35,408 nucleotides of DNA from assembly GCA_905234795.1 (NCBI GenBank), contig CAJOIQ010000026.1, forward strand, positions 1 to 35,408, written 5' to 3'. The position numbers and the translations under genes are program-made. Source of the stretch: an uncultured Bacteroidales bacterium (GTDB lineage Bacteria > Bacteroidota > Bacteroidia > Bacteroidales > UBA932). Of this stretch, positions 24,139 to 32,070 are shown piece after piece. The notes beneath the pieces were generated by a model, which was given only the letters and a program-made list of their open reading frames with translations, did no database searches and had not been told where the DNA came from. Every line of letters starts with the position of its first letter. Position 1 is the stretch's first letter.

Positions 24139-25715
24139 ATGGCAAAGGTAGTCTATAAATCTTACAATCGCAACGAGGGAAGCCTTTTTCCTGTATATCT
24201 TTCCGATATGGTCCCCGCCGAACACCCTGCCAGGGTGGTGGATGCTGTTGTCGAGGGTCTGGATCTGACCGAACTGGAACGCACATATAAAGGCGGCGGG
24301 ACCAGCAGCTACTCACCCCGTGCCATGCTGAAGGTCATCATCTACGCATACCTGAGTAATGTGTACTCGGGCCGGCAGATAGCGAGGATGTGGCAGGAGA
24401 GTATCATCTATATGTGGCTGGGTGGCACGCTAATCCCAGACTTCCGTACCATCAACAACTTCCGCAGCCGCCGTCTGGTCGGGACGTTCGAGGGCTTATT
24501 CACGCAGGTTGTGGAGCTTCTTGTCGAAGAGGGGCTCGTGACACTGGATGTGCAGTACATTGACGGAACCAAGATTGAGTCCTCTGCAAACAAGTACACG
24601 TTCGTATGGAAGCGGGCAACGGAGACGAATAAGGCAAAACTGGAGAAGAACGTCAAGGCCGTTCTGGAAGAAGTTGAGAAAATCCTGGATATAGAGCAGA
24701 GGGAGGCCGAAAATGAGCATCCGATGACGGCCGATGAGATGCAGCAGCGCACCGACCGGGTTCTGGAGCGGATGAAAGAGAGGAAGGAAGCCCTGACAAG
24801 ATTGCCGATGAGGGCGTGAGCAAAATGCGAGAATATGAGGAAAAGTTGGACATCCTTGGCGAGCGCAACAGTTATTCCAAGACCGATCATGACGCAACGT
24901 TCATGCGTATGAAGGAGGATGCGATGAACAATGGCCAAACCAAGCCCGGATACAATGTTCAGATATCAACTGAGAATCAGTATATTACCAACTATGGCAT
25001 CTTCTGGCAGCCTAACGATTGGGGGACGTTCATCCCGTACATGTCGAGCTTTAGTGACCGGTATGGCTTCCAAAGTGCAAAAGTGGTTGCCGACTCCGGG
25101 TATGGAAGCGAACAGAACTACGCCTGGATGGAAGCAAATGAGGTTGAAGGCTACGTAAAATACAACATGTTCCACGCAGAGGATAAGAAAAAGCGCAAGG
25201 ATAATCCCTTCCTGGTTCAGAACCTGTACTATAACGCAGAAGACGACTACTATGTTTGTCCAAGAGGGCAGCATCTAGAACACATTGAAGATGTTAGGAG
25301 CACATCTGATCTGGGATATGTGTCTGTCATAAGTAAATATCGGGCTCAGAACTGCGCTGGATGCCCTTTTAGGGGGCTATGCCATAAGGCTAAAGGCAAT
25401 AGGGTGATAGAAGTTAACCACAAGAATAATGAGTATAGAGAGAAGGCTAGAGAACTGCTCACCAGCGAGGAAGGTCTCTACCATAGGAGTATGCGTCCCA
25501 TAGAACCTGAAGCGGTCTTCGGAGACATCAAGTACGACCATGGCTTCAAGCGCTTCCGACTTAAAGGAAACAATAAGGTCAAACTCGAGTTTGGTCTGGT
25601 TGCGTTGGCACATAATCTGCGCAAATACGCGCGTGTTCAAACGCTTGAGAAGCCAATCACGGCTGAACCGATGGCTGCGGCAATCCCAATTACAAATGAA
25701 AAAATGGCCGCCTGA
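24139..25715 (+). pseudogene. IS1182-like DDE transposase, frameshifted
   Basis: Two overlapping frames give one transposase. Frame 1 (24139-24819) has the N-terminal DUF772-type region (SLFPVYLSDMVPAEHPAR, then SGRQIARMWQES) and the first catalytic Asp142 (YIDGTKIES). Frame 2, used from about 24800 to 25715, has DSGYGSEQNY (second Asp), a cysteine cluster (CAGCPFRGLC) and the C-terminal Glu motif RPIEPEAVFGDIKYDHGFKRF. The switch is a -1 shift near GCCCTGACAAGATTG. No slippery heptamer is seen there, so a one-base deletion or a sequence error is more likely than programmed shifting. The ATG at 24139 is preferred over the TTG at 24127. No clear terminal inverted repeats are seen: the stop codon is only 5 nt from palindrome D. 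Confidence 0.85.
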
Positions 25716-25720
25716 TGCAT

Positions 25721-25887
25721 TGAGGGAGGGATGTGGGGTGCCGGGGGGCTTGTCCACCCCCGGACAAGTATAGGGGGAGGGGCCCGCTGGCTGGCCGTTC
25801 ACGAAGTGGACGAGCCGGACAGTGGGAGGGGCCGGAGTGAAGCGAAGCGGAACGGAGTCCCCCCGGCACCCTACATCCTCTCCCTCA
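25721..25887 (+). repeat. Cloverleaf palindrome, copy D
   Basis: The arms 25721-25748 and 25859-25887 pair with one bulge and one mismatch. The core has hairpin 1 (CTTGTCC 25749-25755 / GGACAAG 25762-25768, loop ACCCCC), TAGGGGGAGGGGCCCGCTGG, hairpin 2 (GTTCAC/GTGGAC, loop GAA as in copies A and B), GGGAGGGGCCGGAGTG and AAGCGAAGCGGAACGGAGT. Its orientation matches A and B on the plus strand and is opposite to C. Confidence 0.85.
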
Positions 25888-25899
25888 TATCCACAAACA

Positions 25900-25931
25900 A
25901 AGAAGGCAACTCACTTTTGAGTCACCTTCTT
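25900..25931. terminator. sppA terminator
   Basis: AAGAAGG (25900-25906) and CCTTCTT (25925-25931) form a stem with an inner ACTCA/TGAGT pair. It lies 4 nt past the sppA stop codon (25936) with A/T-rich flanks on both sides, so it can act on the minus strand. Confidence 0.7.
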
Positions 25932-25935
25932 TTCA

Positions 25936-27714
25936 TTACTGTATCTCCAAAGCGTAGGGCAGGCGGACGTAGACCTTGCCCGGTTGGTTGGCCTTGAGGG
26001 CCTCCACGGCCTTGCCCATACCCTCGAAGGGAGTACCGCTAAGGATGGACGGTTCCTCGCCGGAGCCGAACTGCATCATAATCTGCTGGATCATGGGCAG
26101 AGGCTCGGGATAGTCGCACACGGTGTACTCGTCGGAGGAGTGGTAATCGGCCAGGGCGGCGGCATAGGCAATGGCGTCTTCCAGGTTGCCGATAGCGTCC
26201 ACCAGACCAATCTCCAGGGCATCGGCTCCGGTCCAGACACGGCCCTGGGCAATGGCGTCCACGGCAGGGACGGTCATGTTGCGGGATGCGGCCACCAGAC
26301 CCACGAAGGAATCATAGATATCCTCCACAGAAGCCTGCATATAGGCCAGTTCCTGTTTGTCGAAGGGACGCATCAGGGAGAACATGTCGGAATGCTTGTT
26401 GGAACCCACGGTCTCCACGCCCACGCCCACTTTCTTGGTAACGCCGCCAAATTCAGGAATCATGGAGAATACGCCAATGGAACCCGTGATGGTGGTGGCG
26501 TCGGAGAAGATGTGCTCACAGCCGTTGGAAATCCAATATCCGCCGGAAGCGGCATAGTTACCATAGGAGGCTACCAGGGGCTTTTCTTTCTGCAGCAGGT
26601 CCAGAGCCCTGCGGATCTTCACGGAAGCGCTCACGGAGCCGCCGGGAGAATTCACACGCAGCACCACGGCCTTCACGTTCTTGTCCTTGCGAAGGTTGTC
26701 AATCTCCTTCACAAAGCGGTCGGCGGAAATCTCCATATAGCCTTTCCCCTCCACAATTTCTCCGTCCATGTGCAGCACGGCCACCTGGTTGCGGCCGGGC
26801 AGATGCAGCACCTTGGCCGTGGTATAGTCCACGAAGGGAATCAGATGCAACTGCTTGGCATCGCTCACCTGGGCCAGGGTGCACAGTTTCTCCAGCAATT
26901 CCTCGTGGTCCACCAGGGCATCGACCAGCTTGTTGTTCAGGAAATCCTCGGGGAAGTTCAGGGCAAGGTCGTCCACCAGTTTGTTAAAATCGGCCTCGGG
27001 AATCTCACGGGCGGCGGCCATCTCACTGGAGAAAGATTTCCAAATGGAATTCACCATCTGCTGCAGTTGCTCGCGGTTCTCGGGAGAGGCGCTGTTGCGG
27101 ATATACATTTCACCGGCGCTCTTGTATTTACCGTGGCGGATAAGCTGCACATGCACGCCCACCTTGTCCAGGATATCCTTTAAGAATAAGGACTGGGTAG
27201 AGATGCCCAGCAGCATGTTTTCGCCGCCATGCTGGGAACCCATATAGATTTTATCGGCCACACTGGACAGGTAATAGGAACCGTTGCCCGGGCCCTCGGT
27301 ATAGGCGATGACCGCCTTGCCGGACTGGCGCACGAAGGAGAGGGCCTTGCGCAGTTCCTCCACATCGGCCATACCGCCGGAAACGCCGTCGGCACGCAGC
27401 AGAACGTACTTGACGGAAGGATCGGCCGCGGCGAACTTCAGGGCCTGCACGGCGTCACGCACACCCACGGTGGGCACCATGTCCATCCCGCCCATCAGGG
27501 AAGTGACGCTGGGAACGGGGGTTTCTTCCGACTGCTCGGCCAGCGTGAAGGTGGACAAATCCAGGTCCAGAACGCCTTCCCTGGGCAGGGTAACTTTACC
27601 GCCGCCCATGGCCACGGCACTGCCGAACATAATGAGCAGGAACAGGAAGCCGATGATTGTGAGCACGATGTAGCCGCAAATCACGGCCAAAACAGTTTTT
27701 ACAAATTCTTTCAT
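25936..27714 (-). CDS. sppA: Signal peptide peptidase SppA, 67K type
   Basis: The 592-aa product has an N-terminal membrane anchor (about residues 7-32) and two tandem S49 domains, as in the E. coli form. The catalytic lysine is Lys198 in KYKSAGE (first repeat) and the nucleophile is Ser390 in YAASGGYW (second repeat). It cleaves leftover signal peptides in the membrane. Its ATG overlaps the stop codon of the upstream C11 peptidase gene by 3-4 nt (ATGA), so they form an operon of two peptidases. A hairpin terminator follows. Confidence 0.94.
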   Translation of the reverse strand: MKEFVKTVLAVICGYIVLTIIGFLFLLIMFGSAVAMGGGKVTLPREGVLDLDLSTFTLAEQSEETPVPSVTSLMGGMDMVPTVGVRDAVQALKFAAADPSVKYVLLRADGVSGGMADVEELRKALSFVRQSGKAVIAYTEGPGNGSYYLSSVADKIYMGSQHGGENMLLGISTQSLFLKDILDKVGVHVQLIRHGKYKSAGEMYIRNSASPENREQLQQMVNSIWKSFSSEMAAAREIPEADFNKLVDDLALNFPEDFLNNKLVDALVDHEELLEKLCTLAQVSDAKQLHLIPFVDYTTAKVLHLPGRNQVAVLHMDGEIVEGKGYMEISADRFVKEIDNLRKDKNVKAVVLRVNSPGGSVSASVKIRRALDLLQKEKPLVASYGNYAASGGYWISNGCEHIFSDATTITGSIGVFSMIPEFGGVTKKVGVGVETVGSNKHSDMFSLMRPFDKQELAYMQASVEDIYDSFVGLVAASRNMTVPAVDAIAQGRVWTGADALEIGLVDAIGNLEDAIAYAAALADYHSSDEYTVCDYPEPLPMIQQIMMQFGSGEEPSILSGTPFEGMGKAVEALKANQPGKVYVRLPYALEIQ

Positions 27715-28973
27715 AATACCAATTGTGTAGCCTGATTCCAGGCGATGTTAGCTTTGTAATAATTATCCAGGAATTTTGTTCCCATGGACGGGAGATACAT
27801 GGAAAGCCCGCAATGGGTGTTGATGGCAAAACCGTCCTCGCCGCCCTTCATGAACCAGGGCGTGGCAGCTTTGTACAACACGCAGTCCTCCAGGGCGGCG
27901 TCCAGCCGGGCTAAATCGTCCTCCGATGCGCCCGCCTTGACCAGGATATCCCGGAAGTCGTAGAAAAAGTGCCGCGAATAGCGGAAATAGCCCTGCACCA
28001 GGCTGCCCTTGAGCTGGGAAATGGGCGTGCGGTACTTCTCAAAGAGCGCGGCGCTCACCGAGGCCAGGGCGTCCATCTTATTAGGATCCACCAGGGAAAT
28101 GGTGGCCGATTGCATCACCCCGCTCTGGGCTATATAATAATTATAGAAGTCCTGGCACACCCCCAGAGGATCCGGGGTATAGTCCCCCAGCAGACGCCGG
28201 ACGATGGCGGAATAGTCAAAACCCTCGGCCATGGTCTCGGTCTGGGTGAAAGCCACGCGGTCCACTTTGCCGCGCAGGGCCCAGGCCACTTCCACGCCGC
28301 CGGAGAGGCAGCAGTCCAGCACCAGATAATCCAGTTTGTAAGGGATGGCCCCGGCAAAGTCAACCAGATCCATCTCTACGGAAACGCCACCGTCTTTATC
28401 CTGGCCGATGCTGCGCAGGGAAAGCGTATTCCCGTTTTCGAACTGGGACGGCTTTTCATAATAGCCGGGCGGCAGCCAGCCGGAAGCGTGGGAAGAAAGC
28501 ACCACGCCATAGCTCTTGGCCGGATAACGGTCCCGGACCATATTCAGGGCATCGGAAAGGACAGCTCCGCCGAAGAGACGGTCCTCCGTTCCCCAAACCC
28601 GGATGGTATCCCGTACCGGTTCTCCGTCGGCACCCCTATAAAGCCTGTATAAAACGGGCACCGAAGTGGTGGAGAAACCGTTTTGGGGCAGGCGGGACAG
28701 GATCATGAGCACATTGGCTGTCTGGTAGTCTCCCGTGGGCAAAAAGCCTTCGGCCATCTCTTTAAGGTCCGCGGTGAGATAGGACGACAGGCTGTTGTGG
28801 CCGCCGGACACCATGATCATCACATTGCGGGTCTGCTCCACCGGCTGGCGTCCTCCGGGCGTACGGGAACCGGTTCCGCCAGTCTCATCTGCAGAAAAAT
28901 GGGGATCCCGGCAGGAGACTGTCAGGGCCATGAATGCCGCCATCAGGGGCCATATGAATCTTTTTGCCTTCAT
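27711..28973 (-). CDS. Clostripain-family (C11) cysteine peptidase lipoprotein
   Basis: The 420-aa product has a lipoprotein signal with lipobox LTVSC (Cys near residue 21). The caspase-like fold residues are His in VVLSSHASGW and Cys in LVLDCCLSGG, the clostripain dyad pattern. The NVMIMVSGGHNSLSSYL start of the mature domain is typical of C11 proteins of Bacteroidales. These usually cut after Arg or Lys and may mature by self-cleavage. It is likely on the periplasmic side or cell surface. It is the first gene of the operon with sppA. Confidence 0.9.
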   Translation of the reverse strand: MKAKRFIWPLMAAFMALTVSCRDPHFSADETGGTGSRTPGGRQPVEQTRNVMIMVSGGHNSLSSYLTADLKEMAEGFLPTGDYQTANVLMILSRLPQNGFSTTSVPVLYRLYRGADGEPVRDTIRVWGTEDRLFGGAVLSDALNMVRDRYPAKSYGVVLSSHASGWLPPGYYEKPSQFENGNTLSLRSIGQDKDGGVSVEMDLVDFAGAIPYKLDYLVLDCCLSGGVEVAWALRGKVDRVAFTQTETMAEGFDYSAIVRRLLGDYTPDPLGVCQDFYNYYIAQSGVMQSATISLVDPNKMDALASVSAALFEKYRTPISQLKGSLVQGYFRYSRHFFYDFRDILVKAGASEDDLARLDAALEDCVLYKAATPWFMKGGEDGFAINTHCGLSMYLPSMGTKFLDNYYKANIAWNQATQLVL

Positions 28974-28985
28974 CTGTATGAATTA

Positions 28986-29013
28986 CAAATTTAGTGATAT
29001 TTTATTAACTTTG
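28986..29013. promoter_or_regulatory. Divergent promoters (C11 lipoprotein / DPP III)
   Basis: Minus strand: TAAATTTG (28986-28993), 12 nt before the C11 ATG. Plus strand: TAACTTTG (29006-29013), 13 nt before the DPP III ATG. No convincing TTTG is seen at -33 for either. Confidence 0.55.
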
Positions 29014-29026
29014 TAAAAAACTGGAT

Positions 29027-31018
29027 ATGAATAAACTTTTTAAGATGATGACCATGGCAGGGATAACCGCCGTTCTGGCCGCTTGCAACAGCCCCAAAGA
29101 AGAGAATTTCAAGTATACCATTGACACTTTTGCCGACCTTAAAGTAATGCGCTACCGCATCCCCGGCTGGGAGGATCTGAGCCTGCAGCAAAAGGAGTAC
29201 GCCTATCATCTGGCCGAGGCCGCCAAGTGGGGCCGGGACATCCTGTGGGACCAGAACTGCAAGGAGAATCTGCGCGTACGGCACGCCCTGGAGGCCGTTA
29301 TCCAGGCCGATGGAATAGATAAGGCAGCCCCTGAGTACCAGGATTTCCTGGTGTATGCCAAGCGCGTTTTCTTCTCCAATGGCATCCATCACCACTATGC
29401 CGAGGACAAGTTCTTCCCCGCCTGCAGCCGGGAGTATTTCGGCATCCTGCTGGCCAAGGCCGGCGTGGCCGATGAAGGCCTGCTGGAAATCATCTACAAC
29501 CCCGATATCTATCCCCAGCGCCGCTCCACCAACACGTCCGGAGACATTGTGAAGGAATCGGCCGTGAATTTCTACGACGGCGTCACGCGGGAGGAAGTGG
29601 AGAAATACTATGCCGGCATTGTGGATCCCAAGGACCCGCATCCCATTTCCTACGGACTCAACACCAAGGTGGTGAAGGACGCCAAAGGCAAGGTGGTGGA
29701 ACTCCCCTGGAAGGCGGGCGGCATCTATGGCCCGGCTATCGAGAAGATTTGCCAGGAACTGGCCAAGGCACAGGCAGTGGCCGAAAATGACATCCAGAAG
29801 CGCGCCCTGGGCCTGCTCATCGAGTACTACAACACCGGAGACCTGCGCAAGTGGGACCAATTCAACATCGAGTGGGTGAAGGATACCATCGGCACGGTGG
29901 ACTTCATCAACGGCTTCATCGAGGACTACAATGACCCGCTGGGCCGCAAGGCTTCCTGGGAAGGTTATGTGAACATCAAGGATGCCGAAGCCTCCAAGCG
30001 CACGGAGACGCTTTCCGCCAACGCCCAGTGGTTCGAGGACAACTCTCCCGTCGATCCTCGCTTCAAGAAAGCCACGGTGAAGGGCGTTTCGGCCAAAGTC
30101 ATCAACGCCGTCTGCCTGGCCGGAGACAGCTATCCTTCCACGCCCATCGGCATCAATCTGCCCAACGCCGACTGGATCCGCAAGGAACACGGCTCCAAGA
30201 GCGTGACCATCGCCAACATCACGCACACCTACGATTGGGCCGCGCAGGAACTGCCCACCAGCACCCTGCAGGAATTCGCCTGGGACCAGAAGGAGATTGA
30301 CCTTTATAAGAAATGGGGTACCGTGGCCGATGAAATCCACACGGACCTCCACGAGTGCCTGGGCCATGGCTCCGGTCAACTCCTCCCCGGCGTAAGCACC
30401 ACCGCCATGGGCGAGTATTCCTCGGCCCTGGAGGAAACCCGCGCCGACCTCTTCGGCCTGTATTATACCGCCGATCCCAAGATGGTGGAACTGGGCATCA
30501 TGCCCAACCCGGAGGCCTACAAGGCCGAATATGCCAACTACATCCGCAACGGCCTGATGGTGCAGTTCACCCGCGTGGAACTGGGCAAGCCCAACACCGA
30601 GGCCCACATGCAGAACCGCAAGCTCATCGCCCAGTGGTGCTATGAGAAAGGCGCCGCCGACAACGTGATTGAGAAGAAGGTGCGTGCCGGAAAGACCTAC
30701 TTCGTGGTAAATGACTACGTAAAACTCCGCGCCCTCTTTGCTCAGCTGCTGGCCGAGATCCAGCGCATCAAGAGTGAAGGTGACTACGAAGCCGGCAAGG
30801 CCCTCATCGAGACCTACGCCGTGCACATCGATCCCGAACTCCACAAAGAGGTCCTGGAACGCTACAAAGCCCTTAACCTGAAGCCCTACGGCGGCTTTGT
30901 GAACCCCGAAATCGTCCCCGTAGAGAAGGACGGCGCCATTGTGGATTACGTCCCCGTCTATACCGACGACTATCTGGGGCAAATGATGGAATACGGCACC
31001 AAGTACGGTATATTATAA
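29027..31018 (+). CDS. Dipeptidyl-peptidase III (M49) lipoprotein
   Basis: The 663-aa product starts with a lipoprotein signal (lipobox VLAAC, Cys near residue 20). The zinc motif HECLGH is at 442-447 and the second motif EETRAD begins at Glu469, as in M49 enzymes. They release dipeptides from peptide N-termini. The classical enzymes are cytoplasmic. This one is exported and lipid-anchored, as seen in Bacteroidetes homologues. A large palindrome (31019-31091) starts directly after the stop codon. Confidence 0.93.
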   Translation: MNKLFKMMTMAGITAVLAACNSPKEENFKYTIDTFADLKVMRYRIPGWEDLSLQQKEYAYHLAEAAKWGRDILWDQNCKENLRVRHALEAVIQADGIDKAAPEYQDFLVYAKRVFFSNGIHHHYAEDKFFPACSREYFGILLAKAGVADEGLLEIIYNPDIYPQRRSTNTSGDIVKESAVNFYDGVTREEVEKYYAGIVDPKDPHPISYGLNTKVVKDAKGKVVELPWKAGGIYGPAIEKICQELAKAQAVAENDIQKRALGLLIEYYNTGDLRKWDQFNIEWVKDTIGTVDFINGFIEDYNDPLGRKASWEGYVNIKDAEASKRTETLSANAQWFEDNSPVDPRFKKATVKGVSAKVINAVCLAGDSYPSTPIGINLPNADWIRKEHGSKSVTIANITHTYDWAAQELPTSTLQEFAWDQKEIDLYKKWGTVADEIHTDLHECLGHGSGQLLPGVSTTAMGEYSSALEETRADLFGLYYTADPKMVELGIMPNPEAYKAEYANYIRNGLMVQFTRVELGKPNTEAHMQNRKLIAQWCYEKGAADNVIEKKVRAGKTYFVVNDYVKLRALFAQLLAEIQRIKSEGDYEAGKALIETYAVHIDPELHKEVLERYKALNLKPYGGFVNPEIVPVEKDGAIVDYVPVYTDDYLGQMMEYGTKYGIL

Positions 31019-31091
31019 TGTAAGTGGTCATGCGTATTTCTGCGCGCATCGGCCCAAAATTTAGCGCGCGGAAATACGCATACCACTTACA
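31019..31091. repeat. Long imperfect palindrome between DPP III and xerD
   Basis: The arms 31019-31047 and 31064-31091 pair with one bulged base and one mismatch around a 16-nt loop. It begins one base after the DPP III stop codon. It has no T-run, so it is not a standard terminator. It is open in the xerD frame, so an upstream GTG or ATG start would translate it. Confidence 0.8.
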
Positions 31092-31113
31092 GGAATCATC
31101 AACATCCATACAG

Positions 31114-31980
31114 TTGATTAAGGATTACAGGAACTATCTTCGCATAGAACGCAGGATGTCACCCAATACAGTGACATCTTATTGCCACGATGTGGAGGCG
31201 TTCCTGGAGGCGGTGGATGTGGCGCCGCGGGCGGTGACCACAGAGGATATTGAGAAGTACCTGGGCCGGGTGACGGCGCAAGGACTTTCCAAGCGCAGTA
31301 CGGCGCGGCTGGTGAGCGCACTCCGCAATTTCTTTGACTGGTGCGTAGAGGAAGGCGAAGTACAGGAGAATCCCTGCGACCGCGTGGATGCACCCAAGCT
31401 GGGCAAGTATCTGCCGGCTGTACTGTCCGTGGAGGAAGTGACGGCCATTCTGGAGTCCGTAGACCTTCGCAAGCCTTTCGGCAAGCGGGACCGGGCCATC
31501 CTGGAGGTGCTGTACGGCTGCGGGCTGCGCGTGAGTGAAGCCGCCTCCCTGCGCATCTCGCACGTGCATCTGGCCGAGGGCTTTGTGGACGTCATCGGCA
31601 AAGGAGACAAACAGCGCCTGGTGCCCCTGGGAGAGGTGGCGGCCGATGCCATCCGCGCCTACCTCCCCGAGCGTCCGGAACCGGCCGAGCGTTCCTGCGA
31701 GGACATCCTCTTCCTCAACCGCTTCGGCAAGCCCCTGTCCCGCGTGTCCATCTTCAATCTGGTGAAAGACCAGGCCATGGCCGCCGGCATCCAGAAGGAG
31801 ATATCGCCCCACACCTTCCGCCACTCCTTTGCCACGCACCTCATCGAAAACGGTGCCGACCTGCGTATCGTCCAGGAAATGCTGGGCCACGAGTCCATCC
31901 TCACCACCGAAATCTATACCCACATCGACACCCAAACCTGGCACCGCTCCGTGCTGGAGCATCATCCCAGAAAAAAATAG
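31114..31980 (+). CDS. xerD: XerD-like site-specific tyrosine recombinase
   Basis: From the TTG at 31114 the product is 288 aa: a SAM-like N-terminal domain (MIKDYRNYLRIERRMSPNTV) and a catalytic domain with Arg139 (CGLRVSE), His233-x2-Arg236 (HTFRHSF), His259 (LGHES) and Tyr268 (EIYTHI). All catalytic residues are present. The family resolves chromosome dimers at dif. Other possible starts are GTG 31024 and ATG 31030, which would translate the palindrome at 31019-31091 and add about 28 unrelated residues. I prefer the TTG on family fit, but the start is uncertain. Confidence 0.9.
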   Translation: MIKDYRNYLRIERRMSPNTVTSYCHDVEAFLEAVDVAPRAVTTEDIEKYLGRVTAQGLSKRSTARLVSALRNFFDWCVEEGEVQENPCDRVDAPKLGKYLPAVLSVEEVTAILESVDLRKPFGKRDRAILEVLYGCGLRVSEAASLRISHVHLAEGFVDVIGKGDKQRLVPLGEVAADAIRAYLPERPEPAERSCEDILFLNRFGKPLSRVSIFNLVKDQAMAAGIQKEISPHTFRHSFATHLIENGADLRIVQEMLGHESILTTEIYTHIDTQTWHRSVLEHHPRKK

Positions 31981-31987
31981 GCCGGAT

Positions 31988-32065
31988 GGCGCAGGCTTCT
32001 GCTATAAACGGCGCAGGCTTCCACACTTTTTTGAAGCCTGCGCCACTTATGCCTAGGCCTGCGCC
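31988..32065. repeat. Hairpin cluster between xerD and the C1B peptidase
   Basis: GGCGCAGGCTTC occurs at 31988-31999 and 32010-32021. Its reverse complement GAAGCCTGCGCC is at 32033-32044, and GGCCTGCGCC at 32056-32065. So two direct copies face two inverted copies. The inner pair (32010-32044) is a 12-bp stem with a T-rich loop. It may end transcription for both convergent genes. The 14-mer GAAGCCTGCGCCAC also occurs at 5600-5613. Confidence 0.75.
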
Positions 32066-32070
32066 AGTAA

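Noticed and set aside
24790..24830. Programmed -1 ribosomal frameshifting in the transposase
   Set aside because: No slippery heptamer or clear downstream structure was found, and IS1182-type transposases normally use one frame. A deletion or read error is simpler.
23651..25931. CRISPR array in the repeat-rich island
   Set aside because: The repeats are palindromes of unequal length without regular spacers, and no cas genes are near.
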